Position numbers and translations under genes: made by a program
Part shown: piece by piece, positions 1 through 10,947 of the stretch
Layout of the letters: each line of letters opens with the position of its first letter
Position numbering within the stretch: the stretch's first letter is position 1
Origin: an uncultured bacterium
GTDB lineage: Bacteria; Bacillota_I; Bacilli_A; RFN20; CAG-826
Reading direction: 5' to 3'
DNA length: 56,577 nt
Assembly: GCA_949299395.1 (NCBI GenBank)
Contig: CASGAB010000002.1
Coordinates: forward strand, 177,051-233,627
The notes under the pieces: model-generated
Told to the model about the DNA's origin: nothing
Seen by the model: only the letters and a program-made list of their open reading frames with translations
The model's database searches: none

Positions 1-784
1 TATTTTCACAAACATTAATTAGGTTAGTTCCTTGCATTGATTTGCCATAATTATTAATATCAGCAGCAGTAGAAAGTTTAACTAATGATGACCATGCATC
101 ACTACCTTCTAAAGTATCTTGGAAAATTGGTTCATCAATAAATGGAGGAATTTCTCCATTAAATTCGCTACGTGGATATTGAATTAAAATTCCAGGTGGG
201 TAGAAAATAAGTTTAAAATTCTTTAAATATCCGGTTGATGGAACCATTTTTCCATACATATAGTTAAAATATCCATCAACTTTATAAAAGTGAACAGTTC
301 TTTCTGGTCTATATGGAAGAATTTCTAATTTATCTGTTAAATTAAATTCTTGATAGATTTTCGAAGCTTCTTCATTAGAAACTATAATTCTCTCAAAAGC
401 ATAGTCATTATCGACTATTTTTTTCATTTCTCGATAAATATCTTCAACTACCTGAGTAGTTATTTGTTTTTTCCCAATTTCAACGTTGGCAAAAATTGAA
501 CGAGAAACTGAATATGAAAAACGGAATTTAATATCTGGATAAAGACGATGGGCAGCCATCGCAAATAAATATCTAATTCCTCTCTCATAAATTCCTGCTG
601 CAGGTTGATCAGCACAAGTTAAAAATTTAACATTGGCGTCATAATGTAAATCATAATCCAATTCTCTAACTCTACCATTAACAAGAGCTGAAATAATTGA
701 ATAGTCTCCATTTGTAAGATCTTTTAATTTGATTTTTTTATCAAATTCAAGTTCTTTGGAGTCTAAAAAAACTTTAAAACTCAT
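1..784 (-). CDS. Nucleoside (uridine-type) kinase, N-terminal part; runs off the window
   Basis: About 261 codons read leftwards from an ATG at 784; the 3' end lies outside the window. The visible part matches the N-terminal TGS/threonyl-tRNA-synthetase-like region of the roughly 550-residue Firmicutes nucleoside kinases, recognisable by 'HRLYPDIKFRFSYSVSRSIF' and 'FYPPGILIQYPR'. The P-loop uridine kinase domain would be off the edge, so kinase activity is inferred from the family. The start is supported by an AAGGAA ribosome site 8-10 nt upstream. A TATAAT box lies at 820-825. The gene is divergent from the ATP synthase operon. It contains no in-frame stop. Confidence 0.75.
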   Translation of the reverse strand, partial: MSFKVFLDSKELEFDKKIKLKDLTNGDYSIISALVNGRVRELDYDLHYDANVKFLTCADQPAAGIYERGIRYLFAMAAHRLYPDIKFRFSYSVSRSIFANVEIGKKQITTQVVEDIYREMKKIVDNDYAFERIIVSNEEASKIYQEFNLTDKLEILPYRPERTVHFYKVDGYFNYMYGKMVPSTGYLKNFKLIFYPPGILIQYPRSEFNGEIPPFIDEPIFQDTLEGSDAWSSLVKLSTAADINNYGKSMQGTNLINVCEN

Positions 785-819
785 ATTATTATTTCCTTTT
801 CTTTTTGTTTTGCTTAATT

Positions 820-825
820 ATTATA
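820..825 (-). promoter_or_regulatory. -10 box for the nucleoside kinase gene
   Basis: On the minus strand the bases read TATAAT, about 35 nt before the start codon, leaving room for the AAGGAA ribosome site. A weak -35 candidate (TTGGAA, 845-850) sits 19 nt further upstream, inside an inverted repeat arm. Confidence 0.4.
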
Positions 826-841
826 ACTAATAATTAAATTC

Positions 842-890
842 TATTCCAATAAAAGAGTTTGAGGTATCTCTTTTTGCAAGAATTGGAATA
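842..890. repeat. Nested inverted repeat between nucleoside kinase and atp operon
   Basis: TATTCCAAT (842-850) and ATTGGAATA (882-890) are perfect 9-bp inverted arms. Inside them AAAAGAG (851-857) pairs with CTCTTTT (868-874). Together they give a stem of 9+7 bp with a 7-nt one-sided bulge (875-881) and a 10-nt loop. A tandem 9-mer TTTCTATTC follows at 891-899 and 900-908. It lies in the 197-bp divergent gap and could be a protein-binding site or an RNA structure; the function is unknown. Confidence 0.5.
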
Positions 891-969
891 TTTCTATTCT
901 TTCTATTCTTTTTAGAAAAAATAGTTCATAAAGTAATGAAAATCTAGTTATTTTTTAATACTAATAAGG

Positions 970-975
970 TAAAAT
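970..975 (+). promoter_or_regulatory. -10 box of the ATP synthase operon, adjacent to the start codon
   Basis: TAAAAT with only 6 nt before the ATG at 982. No clear -35 element is seen. It implies a leaderless or nearly leaderless operon mRNA. Confidence 0.35.
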
Positions 976-981
976 ATTTGC

Positions 982-1359
982 ATGGCGAAAAGTAAGATTA
1001 AAGCCCAAATACTTTATGGAATTATTTCTTTAACATTGATATTAATTTCGCTTATTGGTTTAGCATTTAATTCAATTGAAGCAGTAGTTATATTAAGTAT
1101 TTGTTCTGTTTTTTGTTATTTTGCCCTTTTAATTAATCTATATAGCGGAACAAATAGAGAAAAGAATACATTATTTAGTGTTTTATTAATTTCATTTGTT
1201 AGATTTTTATTACTTGGGGCTGGCTTAATTTTAAGTGCCATCTTTCTTTATTTTAATAATAATGAAGGTGATAATTATCGATATTTATTCCTTTTATTTG
1301 GATTAATACCAATTTTTATTTCAAATTTAACTTTTTATTTAGGGAGCAAGGATGAATAA
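982..1359 (+). CDS. AtpI-like small membrane protein at the head of the ATP synthase operon
   Basis: A 125-residue, very hydrophobic protein with four predicted membrane helices (about residues 8-27, 30-52, 64-88, 98-118) and an acidic-basic tail. Its place directly ahead of atpB, overlapping it by 8 bp, is that of AtpI/UncI, which helps assemble the c ring; sequence similarity is too weak to prove that. There is no good ribosome site. A TAAAAT box (970-975) ends 6 nt before the ATG, so the operon transcript may begin at the start codon itself. It could also be an unrelated membrane protein carried with the operon. Confidence 0.6.
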   Translation: MAKSKIKAQILYGIISLTLILISLIGLAFNSIEAVVILSICSVFCYFALLINLYSGTNREKNTLFSVLLISFVRFLLLGAGLILSAIFLYFNNNEGDNYRYLFLLFGLIPIFISNLTFYLGSKDE

Positions 1360-2167
1360 ATTTATTGTTTTAGCAATAAGTGAAGAACAAATTAATGACA
1401 TTATAAACTTTCGCGTTAATGCTGAAGTTTTTTGGTCTTTAATTGTAATGTTATTCCTTGTTATTTTCTTTTTTGTTATTGGATTATTGTTTAAAAAAGC
1501 AAGTGAAGATCCATTAAAAACACCAAAAGGATTGCTTTTATTAATTTATAATTTTGTTAATTCTCTAGAAGCGTTTCTTGTTTCAATAATGGGTGAAAAA
1601 GGAAGAAAATTAACCGGTTATTTTTTAGGCTTAACTTTTTATTTATTCTTAACCTTTGCTTTTGGTTTAACTGGTTTAGCATCTCCATTTACTTATATAG
1701 TTATGCCTTTATCCGTTTCTGTTGCTACTTTTTTACTTATACATATTACTGCGGTTAAAGAACAAAGATGGGGATATTTTAAGCGATTTGTTGATCCGTT
1801 CCCTATTTTCTTACCTATAAATTTGATTACGATGTGGGCTCCACTTTTATCTCTTACCTTACGTCTTTTAGGTAATGCTTTAAGTGGATATTGTATTATG
1901 GCTTTAGTTTATGCTGCTTTAGAAGCTTTATCAGCAGATTTATTTAGGCCATTATTTGGTTTAGTTGGAGTAAATGGAATTCAAGGAAGCGATATTTTAC
2001 TCGCTCCATTAATTACTCCAATATTACATCTTTACTTTGATTTATTCTCTTCATTTATACAAACATTAGTTTTCTCGATGTTAACGATGATTTTCATCTC
2101 TCAAGAGCAAAATGAAGATGTTGAAGAGAATATTTTAGAAAATGTTCAATTAGAAGTTGGCAAATAA
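1352..2167 (+). CDS. atpB: F1Fo ATP synthase subunit a
   Basis: Fo stator subunit that forms the ion half-channels against the c ring. The 271-residue membrane protein has about six helices. The essential arginine is visible in 'LTLRLLGNALSG' (Arg171; E. coli Arg210 equivalent). 'PINLITMWAPLLSLTLR' and the C-terminal 'LHLYFDLFSSFIQTLVFSML' are typical of the family. The start overlaps the preceding small membrane gene by 8 bp, with GGAGCAAGG as ribosome site. Second gene of the atpI-B-E-F-H-A-G-D-C operon. Confidence 0.93.
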   Translation: MNKFIVLAISEEQINDIINFRVNAEVFWSLIVMLFLVIFFFVIGLLFKKASEDPLKTPKGLLLLIYNFVNSLEAFLVSIMGEKGRKLTGYFLGLTFYLFLTFAFGLTGLASPFTYIVMPLSVSVATFLLIHITAVKEQRWGYFKRFVDPFPIFLPINLITMWAPLLSLTLRLLGNALSGYCIMALVYAALEALSADLFRPLFGLVGVNGIQGSDILLAPLITPILHLYFDLFSSFIQTLVFSMLTMIFISQEQNEDVEENILENVQLEVGK

Positions 2168-2180
2168 AAAGGAGGACACT

Positions 2181-2456
2181 ATGAACTTTTTAGTAAATTT
2201 ATTACCAGCTCTCAGTGTATTAGCAGAATTCACTGATAAAGGACTTGCATATATTGCAATCGGTATGTGCGGTCTTTCAATGATGGCTTCAGGTTTGGGA
2301 GAAGGATATCTCTGTTCTCAAGCTCTTTTAGCTATGGGAAGAAATCCAGAAATGTATTCCAAACTTAGAACTGGTATGATCTTAGGCTGTGCTTTAACTG
2401 AAACAACCGCTATTTATTGTCTCTTACTCTCAATTTTCTTATTCTTCTTAGTCTAA
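2181..2456 (+). CDS. atpE: F1Fo ATP synthase subunit c, two-carboxylate type
   Basis: A 91-residue hairpin of two membrane helices; ten or so copies form the rotor ring. The start at 2181 is chosen over upstream options because GGAGG lies at 2171-2175. Helix 1 contains 'SGLGEGY', with Glu41 where the classic Na+ ring has Gln; helix 2 contains 'LTETTAIY', with the essential Glu74 followed by Thr75. The 33-residue spacing equals that between Glu32 and Glu65 in the two-carboxylate Na+ ring known from Fusobacterium nucleatum. The loop 'AMGRNPE' is the usual F1-contact loop. Na+ coupling is inferred from this pattern. Confidence 0.93.
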   Translation: MNFLVNLLPALSVLAEFTDKGLAYIAIGMCGLSMMASGLGEGYLCSQALLAMGRNPEMYSKLRTGMILGCALTETTAIYCLLLSIFLFFLV

Positions 2457-2464
2457 TTTTGAAA

Positions 2465-3055
2465 ATGAAAAAGTTAAAAAACATCTTAAAAATATCACCT
2501 CTATTTTTAATTTTAATTAGCATTACTAGCTGTAATATCGATGATTATTTAAATTTAGGAGAAGATATTGCTAGCAAGATTTTTCCTAATGTTTGGGATT
2601 TTTTAGTCCAATTTATTGCTTTTATTTTAATGATTGTTTTAATAATTGTTTTTGGTTACAAACCAATTAAAAAATTTATTGAAAAAAGAAAATCATTAAT
2701 GGAAGAAGAAGTAAATGAAGCAAAAAGGAAAAATGATGAAGCTAATGCTAATCTTTTAGCATCTCAAAAAGAAATAGCTTTAACTCATGAAAAGGCTTCA
2801 AAAATTATTGAATCAGCCGTAAAAGAAGGCAATGATCGTAAAGATTTAATTATTGCTGATGCTAATAAACAAGCAGAAATGAAGATTAAAGAAGCAAATA
2901 TTATTATTGAAAAAAATAAAGAAGAAGCTAAAAAAGAAATTAAAAATGAGATATCGGATGTTGCACTTAATCTTTCTAGCAAAATTTTAGAAAGAGAAGT
3001 TAATGAAGAAGACAATAAAAAATTAATTGATGATTTTGTTGAAAAAATGAAATAG
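2465..3055 (+). CDS. atpF: F1Fo ATP synthase subunit b, lipoprotein form
   Basis: Peripheral stalk subunit of 196 residues. The N-terminus 'MKKLKNILKISPLFLILIS' is a lipoprotein signal peptide ending in the lipobox I-T-S-Cys23. A second membrane helix follows (about 48-68, 'FLVQFIAFILMIVLIIVFGY'), then a long charged coiled coil to the C-terminus. Ordinary bacterial b subunits lack the signal peptide; a lipoprotein b subunit is known from Mycoplasma pneumoniae. Start 2465 is preferred over a TTG further upstream because it places the signal peptide at the N-terminus. There is no clear ribosome site, so coupling to atpE (8-nt gap) is likely. Stop is TAG. Confidence 0.9.
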   Translation: MKKLKNILKISPLFLILISITSCNIDDYLNLGEDIASKIFPNVWDFLVQFIAFILMIVLIIVFGYKPIKKFIEKRKSLMEEEVNEAKRKNDEANANLLASQKEIALTHEKASKIIESAVKEGNDRKDLIIADANKQAEMKIKEANIIIEKNKEEAKKEIKNEISDVALNLSSKILEREVNEEDNKKLIDDFVEKMK

Positions 3056-3061
3056 AAACTT

Positions 3062-3595
3062 ATGGATTCAAATGTTTTTAATGTTTATGCGAATGCTCTT
3101 CTTGAAATAGCTATCGAATCAAATAACGAAAGACTAATTCGAGATGAAGTTAAATCTTTAAAAGAAATCATTAAGAAAAACAATGATTTTATTTTAATCA
3201 TGCATTCAAAAAACCTTAAAAACGAAGATAAATATGAAATTGTCGATAAAATTTTTTCAACCTGTCACCCAGATTTAATAGCTTTTTTAAAAGTTTTGAT
3301 TAAAAATCACTTATCTTTTTATATATATGAAGTTTTAAAGGAAACCTTATTTAGATTTGATGATTATTTAAATATTGAAGAAGGGACCCTCTATTTATCT
3401 AAAGAATTGAGTGATGAAGAAGTAGAAAAAATTAAAACTATCGCTGAAGAAAAAACTAATAAAACAATCGATTTAAAAGTAGTTATCGATAAAAGTCTTG
3501 TTGGCGGATTTAAATTATCATTAAGAAACGATATTTATGACACCTCGATCTTAACCAAGATTAACCATATTAAAAAGACACTAGTAAAGGAGTAA
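3062..3595 (+). CDS. atpH: F1Fo ATP synthase subunit delta
   Basis: A 177-residue soluble stator subunit linking the b stalk to the top of F1. It has the helical N-terminal domain ('VFNVYANALLEIA') and the short C-terminal motif 'IDKSLVGGFKLSLRNDIYDTSILTKI', of which the part around VGGF is the family signature. It lies 6 nt after atpF and 3 nt before atpA. It diverges from better-known homologues but has the expected length and position. Confidence 0.88.
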   Translation: MDSNVFNVYANALLEIAIESNNERLIRDEVKSLKEIIKKNNDFILIMHSKNLKNEDKYEIVDKIFSTCHPDLIAFLKVLIKNHLSFYIYEVLKETLFRFDDYLNIEEGTLYLSKELSDEEVEKIKTIAEEKTNKTIDLKVVIDKSLVGGFKLSLRNDIYDTSILTKINHIKKTLVKE

Positions 3596-3598
3596 ATT

Positions 3599-5111
3599 AT
3601 GGCAATAAATGTTGAAGAAATTTCATCTTTAATTAAAGAAGAAATCAAAGGCTTTAAAAACGAACTCGAAGTTGCAAATGATGTTGGAACCGTTGTTACT
3701 GTTGGCGACGGTATTGTTTTAATTTATGGTCTTAAAAAAGGAATGCTTGGTGAGTTATTAGTTTTTAATGATGAAGATTATGGTATGGTCATGAATCTTG
3801 AAGAAGAATCTGTCTATGCTGTTTTATTGAAAAATTCAAATAAGATTAAAGAAGGTGACAAGGTAAAAAGAACTGGAAAAGTAGTTGAAGTTCCTGTTGG
3901 AGATGCACTTTTAGGCAGAGTTATTGACTCTTTAGGTAATCCATTAGATGGAAGAGGAAAAGTTGAATATACAAAAACTGCTCCTATAGAAAGAATTGCT
4001 CCTGGAGTTATTGCTAGAGAATCTGTTAATGAACCAATCGAAACTGGAATCCTAGCAATCGATTCACTTATTCCTATTGGAAAAGGACAAAGAGAATTAA
4101 TTATTGGTGATAGACAAACTGGTAAAACTGCGATAGCTATCGATACAATTATCAATCAAAAAGGGAAAGACGTTTATTGTATTTATGTTGCTATTGGTCA
4201 AAAGAATTCAACTGTTGCTTCAATTTATGAAAAATTAAAAACAAGTGGAACAATGGATTATACAGTTATTGTTAATGCTAGTGCTTCAGAAATTACTCCA
4301 CTTCAATGGTTAGCACCATTTTCTGGTGTAACTATGGCTGAAAAGTGGTGCCAAGAAGGTAAAAATGTCTTAATAGTTTTTGATGATTTATCAAAACATG
4401 CTATTGCTTATCGTACTTTATCCTTATTATTAAAGAGAAATCCAGGTAGAGAAGCTTATCCAGGTGATATTTTCTATCTCCATTCAAGATTATTAGAAAG
4501 ATGCGTTAAGTTAGATAAAAAAAGAGGCGGTGGATCGATTACTGCTCTTCCAATTGTTGAAACTTTAGCTGGTGATATTTCTGCATATATTCCAACTAAC
4601 GTTATTTCAATTACCGATGGTCAAATATTCTTAACAACCGGTTTATTTAATAGAGGTCAAAGACCTGCAATTGATATTGGTCTTTCTGTTTCTCGTGTTG
4701 GTAGTAGTGCTCAATATAAAATTATTAAAAAAGCGTCAGCTTCCTTAAAGATGGAAATTTCTAACTATCATGATTTAGCTGCTTTCAACCAATTTGGTAG
4801 TGATATTGATGCTTCAACAAAAGTTATTTTAAAACATGGTAGTGTCTTAGAAGAAATTTTAAAACAAAATCAATATGAATCATTAAAAACAAGTGAAGAG
4901 GCTATCTATTTATTCGCTGCAAAAAACAACTTCTTAGATGATTTAGAGATTAAAGATGTTAAACCATTCTTATCATCTTTATATAGATATATAAACGATT
5001 TCCATAATGAATTAATTGAAGAAATTGATAATAATCACATTTTAAGTGATGAAAAGATTAATGAACTTGTTGAGGCAATTGCTTCATTTAAAAAGGAACA
5101 ATCATTAGGTA

Positions 5112-5122
<11 letters not shown>
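3599..5122 (+). CDS. atpA: F1Fo ATP synthase subunit alpha
   Basis: Non-catalytic nucleotide-binding subunit of the F1 hexamer, 507 residues, full length. The P-loop 'GDRQTGKTA' begins at residue 170, and 'ALPIVETLAGDISAYIPTNV' plus 'SVSRVGSSAQ' (with the catalytic-site arginine) are intact. 'AGVIARESVNEPIETGI' is typical. The ribosome site AAGGAG lies inside the end of atpH. Stop is TAG and overlaps atpG by 11 bp. Confidence 0.97.
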
Positions 5123-7790
<2,668 letters not shown>

Positions 7791-7821
7791 AATATTTATA
7801 GAATATTTTTGGAGATTTTCT

Positions 7822-9027
7822 ATGCGCAATTTTGTTTTTGTTTCACCTCATTTTCCAGATTCATACTGGAAATTTTGTCTTGCTTTAAAGAATCATGGTT
7901 TTGATGTTTTAGGTATTGGAGATGCTCCTTATAATGAAATTCCTGAACAATGTAAATTCGCTTTAACTGAATATTATCTTTGTTCTTTTATGGATAATTT
8001 CGATAATGAAAAAAGAGCAGTTCAATATTTTAGAGATAAATATGGATCAATTGAATATATTGAATCCAACAATGAATATTGGTTAACAAAAGATGCAAGA
8101 TTAAGAGATATTTTCCAAGTTGGAACATCATTTAGCGAAGAAGAAATTACTTATAGAATGAAAAAATCTAACCAAAAAGAATTCTATGAAAAAGAAGGAA
8201 TTAGATGTGCTAGATATGTCGTTAGTAAAAATTTAGATGAACTCAAAAATTTTGCTAATGTAGTTGGTTACCCAATTTTTGCTAAACCAAACGTTGGTGT
8301 CGGTGCTCAAGGTACTAAAAAGATTGATAATGAAATTGAACTTAATGATTTTGTTTTATCAATCCCGTCTGAATTGGAATATATTTTTGAAGAATATATT
8401 AATGGTGATTTAATTTCATTTGATGGGATTACAAATTCAAAAGGGGAAGTCGTTTTTGAAACATCTCACGTTTTTGCAGTTAATACAGCTGATGTTGTTA
8501 ATCAAAATTTAGACGATATGTATTGTTGTCTTCCTGCTGTTCCTGAAGATTTAAAAGATATCGGTGAAAGAAGTGTTAGAGCATTTAATTTAAGAAGAAG
8601 ATTCTTCCACTTCGAATTCTTTAGATTAAGAGAAGATCATCCATATTTAGGACCAAAAGGTACAATTGTTCCTTTAGAAGCTAACTTTAGAGTAGCTGGA
8701 GGATATACTCCTGATTTAATTAACTTTGCTAATTCAATTGATGTTTATAATTTATATGCTGACATTATGGCTTATGATGAAAATAGACAAAAAATGGATT
8801 ATGAAAAATATTATGCAGCATCATCTCACAGAAGAAACGAATTCAATTATGCTCATTCTAAAGAAGATATTTTAGAAAAATATAGAAATAATATCTGCTA
8901 TTTTGGAGATTTTCCAAGAGCATTAAGAGATGATATGGGAGATTACTTCTTCGTTGCTAAATTTAAAACATTTGAAGAAGTTATCGAATATGATAATTAT
9001 GTAAGAGAAAAGGTAAAAGAGTATTAA
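7822..9027 (+). CDS. ATP-grasp family carboxylate-amine ligase of unknown substrate
   Basis: A 401-residue protein with the ATP-grasp fold: lysines of the ATP clamp in 'VGYPIFAKPNVGVGAQGTKK', an adenine-site strand 'YIFEEYINGDLISFDG', and a Mg-binding C-terminal part 'FHFEFFRL...VPLEANFRVAGGYTPDL'. The N-terminal part looks like a pre-ATP-grasp domain ('FVFVSPHFPDSYWKF'). Such ligases join a carboxylate to an amine or thiol with ATP hydrolysis; the substrate cannot be read from the sequence. The ribosome site GGAGA lies 6 nt upstream, and two tandem 11-bp copies of TAGAATATTTW (7788-7809) precede it. The pyrophosphatase gene starts 3 nt after it. Confidence 0.75.
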   Translation: MRNFVFVSPHFPDSYWKFCLALKNHGFDVLGIGDAPYNEIPEQCKFALTEYYLCSFMDNFDNEKRAVQYFRDKYGSIEYIESNNEYWLTKDARLRDIFQVGTSFSEEEITYRMKKSNQKEFYEKEGIRCARYVVSKNLDELKNFANVVGYPIFAKPNVGVGAQGTKKIDNEIELNDFVLSIPSELEYIFEEYINGDLISFDGITNSKGEVVFETSHVFAVNTADVVNQNLDDMYCCLPAVPEDLKDIGERSVRAFNLRRRFFHFEFFRLREDHPYLGPKGTIVPLEANFRVAGGYTPDLINFANSIDVYNLYADIMAYDENRQKMDYEKYYAASSHRRNEFNYAHSKEDILEKYRNNICYFGDFPRALRDDMGDYFFVAKFKTFEEVIEYDNYVREKVKEY

Positions 9028-9030
9028 TAT

Positions 9031-9567
9031 ATGAATCCAACAGATAAAAGATTTGCTAAATTAAAATTTGATGAAAATTGTTTTCCAGTAATGATTGAGA
9101 TTTCAAAAGGAATGAAAAATAAATATGAAATCGATAAAAAAACTGGATTATTAAGACTTGATAGAATTTTATATACATCAACCCATTATCCTCAAAACTA
9201 TGGTTATATTCCTTTAACTTTATGTGGAGATGGTGATGCGCTTGATTGTTTAGTAATTTCTAGTGAAGAAATTATTCCATTTTCATTTGTTATGGTTAAA
9301 CCAATTGGTGTAATTAATATGATTGATAGTGGAAAAGAAGATTATAAGATTTTAGCGGTTCCAATTAACGATCCATTTTATAATATGGTCGAAAATTTAG
9401 TTGATTTACCATCACATCTTGTTGATGAAATTAAGCATTTCTTCTCCGTTTATAAATATTTAGAAAATAAAGAAACTGAAATTACGGATATTGGAGATAA
9501 AAAAATGGCGAAAGAAGTTATTCGCCAATCACTAGTTGATTTTAAAAAGAGTGAAGGAATTATTTAA
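9031..9567 (+). CDS. ppa: Inorganic pyrophosphatase, family I
   Basis: Hydrolyses pyrophosphate to two phosphates in the cytoplasm, pulling biosynthetic reactions forward. The 178-residue protein carries the metal-binding motif 'DGDALDCLV' and 'DSGKEDYKI', with 'YPQNYGYIP' ahead of them. Three nt separate it from the ATP-grasp gene, so the two are probably co-transcribed; removing PPi would suit a PPi-forming ligase, but this is only suggestive. It converges with the choline-kinase-like gene with an 8-bp overlap of the 3' ends. Confidence 0.92.
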   Translation: MNPTDKRFAKLKFDENCFPVMIEISKGMKNKYEIDKKTGLLRLDRILYTSTHYPQNYGYIPLTLCGDGDALDCLVISSEEIIPFSFVMVKPIGVINMIDSGKEDYKILAVPINDPFYNMVENLVDLPSHLVDEIKHFFSVYKYLENKETEITDIGDKKMAKEVIRQSLVDFKKSEGII

Positions 9568-10387
9568 AATTAACTTTAATTCTTTCTAATTTTTCTTTAG
9601 CAATATCGAGGAAAACTTCTTCCTTTAAAGCTAAAAAATAAGCCATTGCCCAATAATAGAAGAGTAGATCTAAAAAAGAAATAAAAGTATCTACTCTTTT
9701 TTTCTTTAAGGAATTATATTTATAACCAAAATATTTTTTTAAGAAATATTCTTCTTGAGAAGCGGTTAAATTATTTTCAGAAATAAAAGAAGCAAGATCA
9801 AAAAGTGGATTATTCATTCCGGAAGTTTCCCAGTCAATTATAAAAGAAGTGTTAAATCTAAAAAGAAGATTTCCTTTAACTAAATCGTTATGACAGAAAG
9901 TTAATGGCTCTTTTGGGAATATTTTTTGAACATTTTTTATAACTGATTGTTCATAAACATCGCTAATATAATATTTTGGATCGATAACTTCTTTATAATT
10001 TTCTAATCTTTTAAACATTTGATAGCCATAAGGAACTTTGATATTTGAATTATGAAGTTTACGAAGCATTTTAGCGACATTATTCATAACTTCTTCATTA
10101 ATTACGCTATAAGTATGAGCATTATGAATATATTTTGTGATTTTAAAGCCGTTTTCATCATCTAAATATAAAAGTTTTTCACTAATTTTAAGTGGTTCAA
10201 TAACTTTATAATTATTCTTTTCGTTTGTATAATTTGTAGCTTTTTCTTTATTATCTTTTGGTACTCTTAAAACATAGGCATCGTTAATTAAATAATTGGA
10301 ATTTGAAATTCCTTGATCAATATATGAGATAGTCCTAACATCCTTTGATGTAATTTCTTTAAATAGTTGTTTTAAATCAATTGCCAT
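9560..10387 (-). CDS. Choline/ethanolamine-kinase-like phosphotransferase
   Basis: A 275-residue member of the aminoglycoside/choline kinase fold. The Brenner-type motif is 'FCHNDLVKGNLLF' and the metal-binding motif is 'FIIDWETSGMNNPLFDLASF', both intact. The N-terminal lobe has 'DQGISNSNYLI' and 'YVLRVPK'. The closest match by eye is the LicA/choline kinase group, which phosphorylates choline for lipid or surface decoration; related thiamine or fructosamine kinases cannot be excluded. A TATAAT box (10396-10401) ends 8 nt before the ATG and there is no ribosome site, so the mRNA looks leaderless. Confidence 0.7.
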   Translation of the reverse strand: MAIDLKQLFKEITSKDVRTISYIDQGISNSNYLINDAYVLRVPKDNKEKATNYTNEKNNYKVIEPLKISEKLLYLDDENGFKITKYIHNAHTYSVINEEVMNNVAKMLRKLHNSNIKVPYGYQMFKRLENYKEVIDPKYYISDVYEQSVIKNVQKIFPKEPLTFCHNDLVKGNLLFRFNTSFIIDWETSGMNNPLFDLASFISENNLTASQEEYFLKKYFGYKYNSLKKKRVDTFISFLDLLFYYWAMAYFLALKEEVFLDIAKEKLERIKVNFK

Positions 10388-10434
10388 ACAAAAACATTAT
10401 ACTAAAAATAGGTCTTTATGATAATATCATTAAT
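10388..10434. promoter_or_regulatory. Compact divergent promoter region, both sides leaderless
   Basis: Forty-seven bases serve two divergent genes. On the minus strand TATAAT (10396-10401) lies 8 nt from the kinase ATG. On the plus strand GATAAT (10420-10425; overlapping TATGAT at 10417-10422) lies 9 nt from the trmL ATG. Neither side has a Shine-Dalgarno sequence. Confidence 0.45.
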
Positions 10435-10947
10435 ATGATTAAAATTGTTTTATATCAACCAGAAAAACCTGGAAATATTGGAAATATTTTAAGAACTGCT
10501 AATGCAACTGAAATAAAGGTAATAATTATTGGTCCTTTATCTTTTACTTTAGATGATAAATCACTTAAAAGAGCTGGAATGGATTATATTCCTCTTTCAT
10601 CTTTTGAAATATACGATAGTTATGAAGATTTCTATAAAGATTATAAAGATAAAGAAATTTATTATGTAACTCGATATGCTTCAAAAGCTTATTCATCTTT
10701 TGATTTAAGTGATGTTACTAAAGAATATATTTTTATGTTTGGAAGAGAATCAACTGGAATTCCTTATGATATATTAAAAGCTCATTTAAATCATTGCATG
10801 AGAATTCCAATGGCTCCTCAAGCAAGAAGTTTAAATTTATCAAATTCAGTTGCGATTATAGTTTATGAAGCTTTAAGACAAGTTAATTTTTACAATTTAT
10901 CAACAAAAGAAGTTTTAAAAGGAGAAGATTTTTTAACTAAAGATTAA
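10435..10947 (+). CDS. trmL: tRNA (cytidine/uridine-34 2'-O)-methyltransferase
   Basis: SPOUT-class methyltransferase that methylates the wobble ribose of tRNA-Leu. The 170-residue protein begins 'MIKIVLYQPEKPGNIGNIL', has the family motif 'NIGNILRTAN', and the knot region 'FGRESTGIP' and 'RIPMAPQARSLNLSNSVAI'. The start at 10435 is chosen because it gives the family N-terminus; an upstream in-frame codon at 10381 would add 18 residues across the promoter. It converges with the NFACT gene, overlapping by 11 bp. Confidence 0.9.
   Translation: MIKIVLYQPEKPGNIGNILRTANATEIKVIIIGPLSFTLDDKSLKRAGMDYIPLSSFEIYDSYEDFYKDYKDKEIYYVTRYASKAYSSFDLSDVTKEYIFMFGRESTGIPYDILKAHLNHCMRIPMAPQARSLNLSNSVAIIVYEALRQVNFYNLSTKEVLKGEDFLTKD

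Noticed and set aside
2785-3015. Minus-strand frame opposite atpF
   Set aside because: It mirrors the repetitive Lys/Glu coiled-coil codons, has no ribosome site and no recognisable product. The same applies to the other short frames opposite atpA, leuS, tyrS, fhs and others.
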